Source: JBFLXN01 sp040755715 [NCBI: Candidatus Edwardsbacteria bacterium] (lineage in GTDB: Bacteria > Edwardsbacteria > AC1 > JBFLXN01). From it: a DNA stretch of 18,726 nt. Within the stretch, counting starts at the first letter, position 1. Each line of letters begins with the position of its first letter. Made by a program: the position numbers and the translations under genes. The notes below the pieces were generated by a model. It was not told where the DNA came from, ran no database searches, and saw only the letters and a program-made list of their open reading frames with translations. The stretch is from assembly GCA_040755715.1 (NCBI GenBank), contig JBFLXN010000040.1, positions 1 to 18,726 of the forward strand. The letters are read 5' to 3'. This document shows, in pieces, positions 1 through 7,359 of this stretch.

Positions 1-1
1 A

Positions 2-796
2 CCTTTTTATTACAATTCTGAGAAGAAGATTAAACTTTTTAATGGGGATGCATTACATCTTCTCAAGAAAATACCTGATAGTTGCATTGATATGATTTTT
101 GCTGACCCACCTTATTTTGGAAATCAGTCAGGATTGATTATTAAGCGTACTGACGGGCATGCAGAAACCTTTGATACTCAAAAGGCGAAATTTGCTTACT
201 CAAAATCACTTCAATATCAGTTTGAGTTTCATTACACCTGGTTGAAAGAGGCTCAAAGAGTCTTAAAAGATGGTTCTACCATCTGGATAACAGGCACATA
301 TCATAGCATTGGAGTAGTAAATGTTGTCCTTCAGGATCTGGGGTTTAAAATCCTCAACGATATAATCCTTCACAAGATAAATGCTCCACCTAATTTTAAG
401 GGTTCTTGTTTTAGGGCAGTTACTGAAACCATGCTTTGGGCTAAAAAGAATTTCAATGGTGAAACTAAGTTTAACTACTGGGCGATGAAAAAATTAAATG
501 GCGGGGTTCAGATGAAAAATCTTTGGAAATATTGGGCGGAAAAAAATCCATTCAGGCATCCTGCTACCAAACAACCCATTATTTTAGAATATGCAATATT
601 GGCTGGCTCTGATGAAGGGGATTTGATTCTTGATCCATTTGCAGGTTCAGGAACTACTGGCTTTGTTGCTCAAGGGCTAAGGCGAAAATGTGTTATGATA
701 GAGATAGACTACAATTATTGTCAGCTTATCAAAGACAGGATGGAGGGAAAATATGGACAATTCAGAAGAAAAACAAAGGCTAAAGAAAGAGTTTAG
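2..796 (+). CDS. Beta-class DNA methyltransferase (N6-adenine or N4-cytosine), 5' end outside window
   Basis: This enzyme would methylate a base in the operon's recognition site, protecting host DNA from the neighbouring endonuclease. The first ATG in frame (92) is not the true start. The frame is open to the left edge and reads LFNGDALHLL before it, a typical lead-in to motif IV, so the gene begins a few codons outside the window; 264 residues are visible. Catalytic motif IV is ADPPYFG (about nt 101-121), and the SAM-binding motif I is DPFAGSGTTG near the C-terminus (from about nt 632). The order IV, target-recognition region, then I defines the beta class (HinfI, CcrM and DpnA type). The HPATKQP segment before motif I is also family-typical. 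The last 44 bases overlap the endonuclease gene, so the two are co-translated. The exact base and site methylated cannot be read from the sequence. Confidence 0.9.
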   Translation, partial: PFYYNSEKKIKLFNGDALHLLKKIPDSCIDMIFADPPYFGNQSGLIIKRTDGHAETFDTQKAKFAYSKSLQYQFEFHYTWLKEAQRVLKDGSTIWITGTYHSIGVVNVVLQDLGFKILNDIILHKINAPPNFKGSCFRAVTETMLWAKKNFNGETKFNYWAMKKLNGGVQMKNLWKYWAEKNPFRHPATKQPIILEYAILAGSDEGDLILDPFAGSGTTGFVAQGLRRKCVMIEIDYNYCQLIKDRMEGKYGQFRRKTKAKERV

Positions 797-1562
797 TAGC
801 AGGCTTCTAAAATATGTTGATCAGTTTAATTCGGCTGTATCAACTGATAAAGGAGACTGGATTGTAAAAGGATTTATTGATATTGCAAAAAATATCTATA
901 CAATTTCTGTTGATACGAAGGTTGTCTCAAAAATCATGGAGATTCTTCTCTTTCCCCAAATATGTCAATTTACTCAAGAACATAACTACAAGATGGTGTT
1001 ATGTAAAGAACAAAACTTTTACCCCGATATGACCTTCGTCGATCTCGCTAACAATAAGTATGCATTAGACATAAAAAGTACCTATCGAAAGGATGGAAAG
1101 AGAGTAAATGGCATGACACTTGGAGCATTTACGGGCTATTTCCGTGACCGCGGGAGTAAGAAGAATATTATCTTTCCTTATGAGGAGTATGTTGGACACT
1201 TCGTCTTGGGAATAATCTATTCCCGCACAGATGAATATATAGATGAAAGAAAGGTTTATCGCCTTGCTGATCTTCAAAATATAACCTCGGTCGTTAAGGA
1301 TTTTAGTTTCTTTGTACAGGAGAAATACCAAATTGCCATGGATAGACCGGGGAGTGGAAATACAAAGAATATAGGTTCTGTTCTCCAGATTGATGAGTTG
1401 ATAAATGGAAGCGGACCTTTTGCAAAACTTGGGGAAGAGGTATTTGATGACTATTGGATGTATTATCTAACAAAAGATATGGCAAGAGCTGTAGAGTTAA
1501 AAGGACCTCCTTACAAAAATCTCAAAGAGTATTTTCAATATAAGAAATTAAAAAAGGTGTAA
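753..1562 (+). CDS. EcoRV-family type II restriction endonuclease
   Basis: The 269-aa protein resembles EcoRV (245 aa) along most of its length, judged from memory of the EcoRV sequence. Catalytic residues are at YPD (D92) and ALDIK (D106, K108), matching EcoRV D74, D90 and K92. KEQNFYPD matches the EcoRV Q-loop. TLGAFTGYFRD matches TLGGYTSFIRN. GSGNTKNIGS (200-209) matches the R-loop that reads GATATC in the major groove, with Lys in place of EcoRV Thr187. DDYWMYY near the C-terminus matches DYWRNY. The start ATG at 753 has GGAGGG at 742-747 and lies inside the upstream methyltransferase gene. The cognate second methyltransferase begins 3 bases after the stop. The likely recognition sequence is GATATC or a close relative; the family call is firm, the exact specificity is inferred. 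Confidence 0.92.
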   Translation: MDNSEEKQRLKKEFSSRLLKYVDQFNSAVSTDKGDWIVKGFIDIAKNIYTISVDTKVVSKIMEILLFPQICQFTQEHNYKMVLCKEQNFYPDMTFVDLANNKYALDIKSTYRKDGKRVNGMTLGAFTGYFRDRGSKKNIIFPYEEYVGHFVLGIIYSRTDEYIDERKVYRLADLQNITSVVKDFSFFVQEKYQIAMDRPGSGNTKNIGSVLQIDELINGSGPFAKLGEEVFDDYWMYYLTKDMARAVELKGPPYKNLKEYFQYKKLKKV

Positions 1563-1565
1563 AAG

Positions 1566-2633
1566 ATGAGGAAAGTTAATCTTAAACAGATGTCGTTGAT
1601 AGAAAATGCCGGTGTATTCCCCTCTACACGGTACCAGGGAAGTAAACTAAAGATCGTAGATTGGATATGGGAAAATATCAAAGACATACAATTCCATACT
1701 GCTCTTGATGCATTTGGTGGAACAGGGTGTGTGGCTTATATGTTTAAACAGAAAGGGAAACAGGTTACTTACAATGACGCATTAAAATTTAATTGGTATA
1801 TTGGACTTGCCTTGATAGAAAATGATTCTATAAAGCTATCCCCAGAGGATGTAGATTTTTTGCTTACTAAACACAAAGAAATTAAATATCCTACTTTTGT
1901 TTATGATACTTTCAAAGATATTTATTTTACAGATGAAGAAAATCAATGGATAGATGTTGTCGTTACCAATATCGGTCAATTAGAAAACCTATATAAAAGG
2001 GCTCTTGCTTATTATGCTCTTTTTCAGTCTTGTATAATTAAAAGACCCTTTAATCTCTTTCATAGAAAAAATCTTTACTTGAGGTTCTCTAAGGTTGAAA
2101 GAAACTTTGGAAATAAAACTACATGGGATATGCCCTTTAACACGCATTTTAGAAATTTTGTTGCCGAGGTCAATCAAGCTGTATTTCCTAATGGTTTGCA
2201 GAATAAAGTACTTAATCTAGATGTCTTTGATATCGAAGAAAATTTTGATTTGATTTATATCGATACTCCTTATATTTCAAAAAAAGGTGTTGGAGTTGAC
2301 TATTTTGGTTTTTATCATTTTTTAGAAGGATTGGTTAGGTATTCTGAATGGGAAAAATTGATTGATTACCGAACCAAACATAAAAGATTGAGAGGAGATA
2401 AAGGCCATTGGATTGATAAAGATCGAATTTATCCAGCTTTTGAAAGATTAATCAAAAAGTTTGCAGATAGTGTTCTAGTTATTTCTTATAGGTCAGATGG
2501 TATCCCTTCTATTAGAGAATTGATAAATCTGTTAAAGAAATACAAATCAGATGTAAAGGAATTAACGCGGAAAAATTACAAATATGTTTTGAGTAACAAT
2601 GACTCGGAGGAGGTTTTACTTATTGGAAAATAG
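1566..2633 (+). CDS. Alpha-class (Dam/D12-type) DNA adenine methyltransferase
   Basis: This 355-aa protein has the D12-family layout: TRYQGSK near residue 21 (SAM site), motif I DAFGGTG at 48-54, and catalytic motif IV at 233-236 reading DTPY rather than the usual DPPY, followed by the helical target-recognition part. VLVISYRSDG (303-312) is also characteristic. It would methylate N6 of adenine, as M.EcoRV does in GATATC. It is longer than M.EcoRV (298 aa) and looks like a different D12 subfamily. The ATG follows the endonuclease stop by 3 bases, with an AAGGTG-like ribosome site just upstream, so the three restriction-modification genes form one operon. Having two methyltransferases of different classes with one endonuclease recalls DpnII rather than EcoRV. 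The DTPY variant should keep activity if the Asp is the key residue, but this is not certain. Confidence 0.88.
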   Translation: MRKVNLKQMSLIENAGVFPSTRYQGSKLKIVDWIWENIKDIQFHTALDAFGGTGCVAYMFKQKGKQVTYNDALKFNWYIGLALIENDSIKLSPEDVDFLLTKHKEIKYPTFVYDTFKDIYFTDEENQWIDVVVTNIGQLENLYKRALAYYALFQSCIIKRPFNLFHRKNLYLRFSKVERNFGNKTTWDMPFNTHFRNFVAEVNQAVFPNGLQNKVLNLDVFDIEENFDLIYIDTPYISKKGVGVDYFGFYHFLEGLVRYSEWEKLIDYRTKHKRLRGDKGHWIDKDRIYPAFERLIKKFADSVLVISYRSDGIPSIRELINLLKKYKSDVKELTRKNYKYVLSNNDSEEVLLIGK

Positions 2634-2660
2634 AATAATAGATAATAGGGCAGCAACTTC

Positions 2661-2741
2661 ATCTAAAGTGAGTATATGCGCAATGCGGCTATACTGCCAA
2701 ATAGGAGTGATATACGCAATGCAGATATGAACGAGTTATAT
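2661..2741 (+). other. attC site 1 (degenerate), after the restriction-modification operon
   Basis: The left box ATCTAAA (2661-2667) fits RYYYAAC except for the last base. The right box GTTATAT is at 2735-2741. Inner arms TATATGCGC and GCAGATATG pair imperfectly across the site. The site ends where cassette A begins. The inside contains two near-copies of a GTGA-TATA-CGCAATGC unit (2668-2686 and 2707-2722). If functional, its cassette would contain the upstream restriction-modification operon. No matching cassette start (TTTAGATGAAG-like) is seen between 1 and 2660, so that start would lie left of the window. Confidence 0.65.
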
Positions 2742-2756
2742 GAAATTACAGACTCT

Positions 2757-2762
2757 TATAAT
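2757..2762 (+). promoter_or_regulatory. Candidate -10 box of a promoter inside cassette A
   Basis: TATAAT matches the sigma-70 -10 consensus exactly and lies 21 bases before the start codon of the 432-aa gene. No convincing -35 box is visible; the expected position falls on the attC core around 2735-2740. The leader would be very short. A cassette carrying its own promoter is plausible but unproven. Confidence 0.35.
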
Positions 2763-2783
2763 CCTTAACTGGATGGATTAAAA

Positions 2784-4082
2784 ATGATGAAGAAAATGGG
2801 TGACCAAACAGCTATTTTTATATGTACTCCAGAACTCGTTGGTTCTTGGATATTTTACCCGGCTTGGCTTTGTATGCCAAATTTATATCCAAGAGCTTTA
2901 GTGATGGACTACATTGATTTAGAGCGTTGTTATAAAGAAGCCAATTCAGTATACGCAACACCATATGATATAGTTACATGGCAGACGCTTAAAACCTACA
3001 TTGATTATGGTTTTCTGATTTCGCATGATCCTTTATATAATAAGCCTTTCCAATCTGGTTCTGTCCCTCTTAGTTATTCAAAATGGACTTCTCAAAAAGA
3101 ACTTGACGAGTTTAAATCCATTGCCAGAAAAATAGTAAACTCTCTTAGTAAAGACCAACTACACCAAATTGTTTACCATGGGTATAAAGGATGGAAACAT
3201 TTTGGTCTTGAATTAAAGAAATATTTTAAAGGTAAAGATCCTCTTTTTGCTACTGCTATAGAAAAGACTAATATAGGAATATCCCAGATTGAAAGAGGAC
3301 TGATGCCTATCGATCCAAAAGCATTAATTCGTCGATACTTACTGAAATTATTAGTTGGACTTCATATTAGGAAAATCTATTCTAAAATGGCAAACATTTC
3401 AGAAGGCTATATAAGAATATTTGACACACCCGAATATAAACCTGCAGCAAAACTTTTGATAAGAAACCTTAATATCGAACCTAATAGTTTTGCAATTCCT
3501 ACCGACACTCCAGAAAGAAATGAATCATTTATCAGAGAAGTTCTTGGGTTGAAAGATTCAGGTGTTCCCCTTTGTTCTCAAGACCTTGATCTTCTATATG
3601 ATGCTGTCGAACAGATTAAAAGAGACCTCAATTCTGGTATAAGTGAGATAGAAATTAGAAGAGATATTTCATCAAAAATTGTAGAAGCTCGTCGTAAGGT
3701 ATTGAGAAAAGATATTATCGGTGCATTATCACTTTCAAGCGCTAATATTCCAACTTGGATTCAGGTTGGTAAGGCTTTATTAGGCTCACCTCCGAATGAT
3801 GTACCCCCACTAATTGTAAGTCTTCTATCAATAGTTGTTGCTGTTGCTACTGGAGAAAGCTTTCTGAGAGATGCTATTTCTAACTATCCCAGCTCTGTAA
3901 AATTTATTGTTACTCGTGAAATACTTTATAATTTTAATCCAATATTTAAAATTAAACAAACTTGGTTAAGGTATTTGCTCTCTTTAGCTCGAAAATTTAA
4001 ACCACGGCCGGTTACAGAAGAGCGTATCCGTAGACAGATGATGGAACCGTGGATTGAGAATCCAACTTGGTATGATCCTTAA
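2784..4082 (+). CDS. Protein of unknown function, cassette A
   Basis: I do not recognise this 432-aa protein. It starts at the first of two adjacent ATGs, with only a weak GGATGG-like ribosome site (2771-2776). There is no signal peptide. The N-terminus is rich in aromatic residues and proline (residues 20-45). The middle is charged and looks helical (105-310), and a single strongly hydrophobic stretch at about 339-358 could be a membrane segment or a buried helix. The C-terminus is basic (400-425, several Arg). No catalytic motif stands out. The gene fills cassette A, ending 36 bases before its attC. Base composition is AT-rich like the neighbouring restriction-modification genes. That it is a complete protein is likely from its length, its lack of frame breaks and its position; its function is unknown. 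Confidence 0.8.
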   Translation: MMKKMGDQTAIFICTPELVGSWIFYPAWLCMPNLYPRALVMDYIDLERCYKEANSVYATPYDIVTWQTLKTYIDYGFLISHDPLYNKPFQSGSVPLSYSKWTSQKELDEFKSIARKIVNSLSKDQLHQIVYHGYKGWKHFGLELKKYFKGKDPLFATAIEKTNIGISQIERGLMPIDPKALIRRYLLKLLVGLHIRKIYSKMANISEGYIRIFDTPEYKPAAKLLIRNLNIEPNSFAIPTDTPERNESFIREVLGLKDSGVPLCSQDLDLLYDAVEQIKRDLNSGISEIEIRRDISSKIVEARRKVLRKDIIGALSLSSANIPTWIQVGKALLGSPPNDVPPLIVSLLSIVVAVATGESFLRDAISNYPSSVKFIVTREILYNFNPIFKIKQTWLRYLLSLARKFKPRPVTEERIRRQMMEPWIENPTWYDP

Positions 4083-4118
4083 AAATGCCAGTGTTTATTT
4101 TAATGAATCTGCAACTTC

Positions 4119-4285
4119 ATATAACACAGCATAAAAGGTTTGCCCTTCGGGCTCGCCCAAACCCAGCACTTTTTGAGGATAAGAGGCTGGGAGCAGTTGA
4201 AGGAATAATGTCAAGGTTTCCTTGGGATACTGTGACAAGTATAATAAAAAAGTGCTGGGCTTCTTTTATGCTGGAATCGTTATAC
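4119..4285 (+). other. attC site 2, end of cassette A
   Basis: Left box ATATAAC is at 4119-4125 and right box GTTATAC at 4279-4285. Inner arms CAGCATAAAAG (4128-4138) and CTTTTATGCTG (4263-4273) pair perfectly, with one unpaired base on the left and five (GAATC) on the right between inner and outer stems. A second nested stem pairs CCCAGCACTTTTT (from 4161) with its inverse ending at 4259. The length of 167 bp is long for an attC because of the large terminal loop. Confidence 0.87.
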
Positions 4286-4365
4286 GCAATCGGCTTTGCG
4301 ATTTATTTTGGTGAGGGAAAATTTTATTATATAGTAACACTATTTCCATAAAAATAATACGAAGC

Positions 4366-4369
4366 GGAG
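4366..4369 (+). promoter_or_regulatory. Ribosome binding site deciding the start of the radical SAM gene
   Basis: GGAG (4366-4369) touches an ATG at 4370, leaving no room for initiation there. The next in-frame ATG at 4379 is 9 bases downstream, the usual spacing, so 4379 is chosen as the start. Confidence 0.6.
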
Positions 4370-4378
4370 ATGAAAATT

Positions 4379-5665
4379 ATGATCAAGGAAAAAATTATAG
4401 AAGAAAAGACAAGAAAGATGCTGGATCAAATTGAAATAAGAAGTGGATTTATTCCACACATTTACAAGGGCGAAGGCGAAGTAGGATTATATATTCATAT
4501 TCCCTTTTGTAAAATTCCATGTCCTTATTGCGGATTTATTAGATTTAAATACAATGCCCAAAAAATAGAAGGATATGTTGAATCCCTCAAGAGAGAAATC
4601 AAACTATACAAAGACCTGTTAGGTAGTCTCAAAATAAACAGTTTATATATTGGTGGAGGAACCCCTACCATAAATCCAAATGCTCTTTGCTCAATAATAG
4701 AATATGTTAAGGGGAATTTTGACATTAAAGAAATAGGCGTAGAAGCTAATCCCGATGATGTAACCCCCAAAGTGCTTGAGATGCTTTCCAGTGTCGGAGT
4801 AAGGAAGATCAGTATGGGAGTTGAATCTTTTAACGATAGCATCTTAAGAGCTATAGGAAGGAGAAGTCACACATCCGAGACGGCAATAAATGTGATAAAA
4901 CTGATTGTAGATGGTGGATATTTTGATACTTTCAGTATTGATTTAATGTTTTCTTTACCATCTCAGAGAGTTGAAGATTTAATTTCCGATTTAGAGTGCG
5001 CAACATCCTTAGGTATACCTCAAATAGCAACTTATCCTGTAGTTCCTTTTTCTTTTAATCAATGGTATAAAGATGTTAAAAGAGGGGTTTTAAAACTTCC
5101 AGACAAGAAAACTGATAGAAGAATGTACGATGTTCTCACCAAATTTCTACTAGATAGAGGGTATAAACCTTGCTCGGTCTGGAGTTTTATTAAAGAAGGT
5201 TATACCCCATACGGCTCTGTTGAGAGAGATGAATATCTCGGATTTGGAGCAGGCGCGATATCAAAAGTAGATGGTCAAATGTACGGGAATACGAATTGGG
5301 TAGATGAATATATTAAAGCCTTAAGTAATGAACATCTGCCGATAGTGTGTGGGACAGATTTCTCGGCGGAGGAAAGAATGGCAGAATTTGTGATGATGAG
5401 CTTATACTCAATGGGTTTTAAACAAAATGAATTTAAGAATATTTTTGGATGTGATGTAAATAATTCTCAGATAAAAGGTCTTCTACATGCATTTCGCTTT
5501 TTAGGAATTATAAATCTAAATAATGGTGAATTTAAGGTAACAAAAAAAGGCATGTATTATGTTCATCTGATGACCAAGATTTTCTTAGGTAGATTTATTG
5601 ATAGAATATGTAACAAGTGCTTTTCACCCACATTTAATGTGAAACCATTGGATTTATTGAGGTAA
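4379..5665 (+). CDS. Radical SAM protein, HemW/HemN (coproporphyrinogen III oxidase-like) family, cassette B
   Basis: The 428-aa protein carries the radical SAM cluster motif CKIPCPYC (C44, C48, C51) after YIHIPF, the signature of the HemN/HemW family. The SAM-binding GGGTPT is at 92-97, and EANPDD (123-128) and SMGVESF follow in the expected order. HemW is a heme chaperone and HemN decarboxylates coproporphyrinogen III; the two are hard to separate by sequence. The motif CxxxCxxCGF, without the extra Cys of true HemN, favours a HemW-like or specialised homologue. The C-terminal part (about 330-428) resembles the family's winged-helix-like domain and ends with two extra Cys (CNKC). It is the only gene of cassette B, which makes it a transferable accessory copy rather than the housekeeping enzyme. 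The substrate is unknown. Confidence 0.85.
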   Translation: MIKEKIIEEKTRKMLDQIEIRSGFIPHIYKGEGEVGLYIHIPFCKIPCPYCGFIRFKYNAQKIEGYVESLKREIKLYKDLLGSLKINSLYIGGGTPTINPNALCSIIEYVKGNFDIKEIGVEANPDDVTPKVLEMLSSVGVRKISMGVESFNDSILRAIGRRSHTSETAINVIKLIVDGGYFDTFSIDLMFSLPSQRVEDLISDLECATSLGIPQIATYPVVPFSFNQWYKDVKRGVLKLPDKKTDRRMYDVLTKFLLDRGYKPCSVWSFIKEGYTPYGSVERDEYLGFGAGAISKVDGQMYGNTNWVDEYIKALSNEHLPIVCGTDFSAEERMAEFVMMSLYSMGFKQNEFKNIFGCDVNNSQIKGLLHAFRFLGIINLNNGEFKVTKKGMYYVHLMTKIFLGRFIDRICNKCFSPTFNVKPLDLLR

Positions 5666-5688
5666 TTTAATGTCCCTTCGCCGACAGC

Positions 5689-5777
5689 GTATAACACAGC
5701 ATAAAAGGTTCGCCCTTCGGGCTTACCACAATCCTTCGCTAACGCTCAGGACTTCTTTTATGCTGGAACCGTTATCG
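5689..5777 (+). other. attC site 3, end of cassette B
   Basis: Left box GTATAAC is at 5689-5695 and right box GTTATCG at 5771-5777. Arms CAGCATAAAAG (5698-5708) and CTTTTATGCTG (5755-5765) pair perfectly and are identical to those of site 2, but the loop is short, giving 89 bp. It begins 24 bases after the stop of the radical SAM gene. Confidence 0.87.
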
Positions 5778-5814
5778 GCAATTGCTAAACGCCTCATTTA
5801 AAGAGTGATGATAT

Positions 5815-6507
5815 ATGAATAGAATCGTTGGAATAAAGGCTATTTCGTTTGATGGAGACGGTACTCTTTGGGATTTTGAAAAAGTTATGCGACACTCATT
5901 TTATCATGTTTTAAAAGAGTTAAAACAAATCGATCCCCACGCAGCAACTATGCTTGACATCAAAAGGATGATACAAATCAGAAATAGAGTGGCTAACGAA
6001 TTGAGGGGTAGGGTTACCAATCTTGAGAGAATTCGTCTTGAAGCTTTTCGACAAACTCTAAAAGATATTGGTAGACCCAATGATGCTTTGGCATCTCACC
6101 TTAATCAAATATATTTGAAACACCGTTTTGAAGATATCGAGCTCTTTGATGATGTTCTTCCGACACTTAAAGCATTACGAATAAAATATATCCTTGGATT
6201 ACTTTCGAATGGCAATAGTTATCCAGAACGCTGTGGTTTAGAGAGTATGTTCCAGTTTGTCGTCCTTTCACAAGATTATGGCGTTGAAAAACCTAACCCA
6301 ATGCTTTTCCAGATTGGGGTGGAAAAAGCGAGGTGTTCAAAACAGGAATTACTTCATATAGGGGATTCCTTACACGATGATATTATGGGTGCTAATAATG
6401 CAGGTATTAAGTGCATATGGCTCAATCGTAAGCAGGTGAAAAACGATTTGAATATTAGGGTAGATTACGAAATATCCTCTTTGTTAGAACTACGTGAAAT
6501 CCTTTGA
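5815..6507 (+). CDS. HAD-superfamily hydrolase, cassette C
   Basis: The 230-aa protein has all four HAD motifs: DGDGT (nucleophile D13, acid D15), SN in LLSNGN (S131), Lys in EKPNP (K159), and GDSLHDD (D184 with D188/D189). Residues 16-105 form a helical cap, placing it in the subfamily I group that includes YjjG-like nucleotidases and phosphoglycolate phosphatase-like enzymes. It probably removes phosphate from a small metabolite in the cytoplasm; the substrate cannot be read from sequence. The start follows an AGAGTGA-type weak ribosome site. It is the only gene of cassette C, beginning 43 bases after the cassette start and ending 42 bases before its attC. Confidence 0.88.
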   Translation: MNRIVGIKAISFDGDGTLWDFEKVMRHSFYHVLKELKQIDPHAATMLDIKRMIQIRNRVANELRGRVTNLERIRLEAFRQTLKDIGRPNDALASHLNQIYLKHRFEDIELFDDVLPTLKALRIKYILGLLSNGNSYPERCGLESMFQFVVLSQDYGVEKPNPMLFQIGVEKARCSKQELLHIGDSLHDDIMGANNAGIKCIWLNRKQVKNDLNIRVDYEISSLLELREIL

Positions 6508-6549
6508 GTATGTCAGCAGGAACGTGAATAGATACGGCTTGGCAACTTC

Positions 6550-6643
6550 CGATAACACAGCATATACGCTTCGGGCTTACGCCCTTGCCCAAATTTGCTC
6601 CGCTATCGCCCCGCAAACTTCGTATAGCCCGATACCGTTAGGC
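6550..6643 (+). other. attC site 4, end of cassette C
   Basis: Left box CGATAAC is at 6550-6556 and right box GTTAGGC, a full match to GTTRRRY, at 6637-6643. Inner arms CATATACG and CGTATAG pair, and further GC-rich pairing lies inside. Length is 94 bp. The left box inverts the cassette C start GTTATCGG; the right box starts cassette D. Confidence 0.87.
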
Positions 6644-6677
6644 GAAATGGCGAATAATGAGGAACTATTAGAGATAA

Positions 6678-6992
6678 ATGAAATGGTTTAAAGATATCCA
6701 TGATCGCCGAATTCGATTAACAAATGAACGACAGGAGCACATTGAGGCTGACCATCCAGAAATGTCCGGGCAGATTGATAAAATAGAGAACACCTTATTG
6801 AATCCTGATAGGATTGTTAAATCTATAACAGATCCACAAGTTGAACTTTTTTATCGGTATTACGAGGTCACGCCTGTAGCTGAGAAATATCTATGTGTTG
6901 TGGTTAAAGTATCGGTTGTCGATTTGTTCATTATAACGGCGTATTTTACAGACACAATAAAGGGAGACAAAATACTATGGGAAAGGAAATAA
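6678..6992 (+). CDS. Probable toxin-like protein with HPE/ITAYF nuclease-fold motif, cassette D
   Basis: This small protein (104 aa) reads RIRLTNERQEHIEADHPEM near the start and DLFIITAYFTD near the end. This pattern is seen in a family of small proteins thought to share the RelE/barnase-like (PBECR-type) nuclease fold, with the His residues and the terminal ITAYF strand as hallmarks. I recall this family from memory and am less sure of its name than of the pattern. The stop overlaps the next gene by 16 bases, and that gene encodes a DUF2283 protein, a common partner. The likely role is a toxin or RNA-targeting element kept with its partner, which would help stabilise the cassette. Activity is inferred, not shown. 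Confidence 0.75.
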   Translation: MKWFKDIHDRRIRLTNERQEHIEADHPEMSGQIDKIENTLLNPDRIVKSITDPQVELFYRYYEVTPVAEKYLCVVVKVSVVDLFIITAYFTDTIKGDKILWERK

Positions 6993-7180
6993 AAATTTGG
7001 TATGATAAAGAAGGGGATTATCTTGAAGTCATATTTGAGCGAAAAGCAGGTTACTTTAGAGAGACAGAAAACGATGCGGTAATGGAAAAGGTTGATGAGG
7101 GAGGAAATATCCTTGGCTTTTCCATCCTAAAGGTGAGCGCATTAAAGGAACAAAAACCACTTTCTGTCACTCTTAAATGA
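6977..7180 (+). CDS. DUF2283 small protein, probable antitoxin partner, cassette D
   Basis: The 67-aa protein has the DUF2283 pattern: IWYDKEGDYLEVIF at the start and VDEGGNILGFSILKVSAL in the middle. The family is typically 60-80 aa and often sits next to small toxin-like genes. An AGGGAG ribosome site (about 6960-6965) lies inside the upstream gene, and the 16-base overlap indicates translational coupling. The attC begins 12 bases after the stop. Antitoxin function is inferred from the pairing. Confidence 0.8.
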   Translation: MGKEIKIWYDKEGDYLEVIFERKAGYFRETENDAVMEKVDEGGNILGFSILKVSALKEQKPLSVTLK

Positions 7181-7191
7181 AGAGCCACTTC

Positions 7192-7359
7192 GCCTAACAC
7201 AGTGTAAAAGACTAAGCTTCGCTCCGTCCAAGTCCCGCCCTCTAAGCCATAAGTGAGGGCTGAAAGATAAAAACATAGGTTTATGGCCCTTTTAAAGGTT
7301 TAAAGACAAAATTGAACTGCGTAGAGGGCGGGACTTCTTTTACACCGAAAACGATACCC
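7192..7359 (+). other. attC site 5, end of cassette D, with unusual right core
   Basis: Left box GCCTAAC (7192-7198) matches RYYYAAC. Arms CAGTGTAAAAG (7201-7211 region) and CTTTTACACCG pair across the site with one mismatch. A nested stem GTCCCGCCCTCTA pairs perfectly with TAGAGGGCGGGAC (ending at 7334). The right box reads GATACCC (7353-7359) with GAT instead of GTT. It is accepted as the core because it inverts the left box of the next site. Length is 168 bp. Confidence 0.8.

Noticed and set aside
2668-2722. CRISPR-like direct repeat
   Set aside because: There are only two imperfect units with about 20 bases between; no array and no cas genes.
4085-4351. 88-codon open frame on the + strand after the 432-aa gene
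   Set aside because: It runs across the whole of attC 2 and into cassette B; its sequence is explained by the hairpin arms and it has no ribosome site.
4119-5777. Hairpins as rho-independent terminators or ordinary MITEs
   Set aside because: There is no T-run after the stems, and the outer boxes pair specifically with the start of the cassette they close, which fits attC and not terminators or MITEs.
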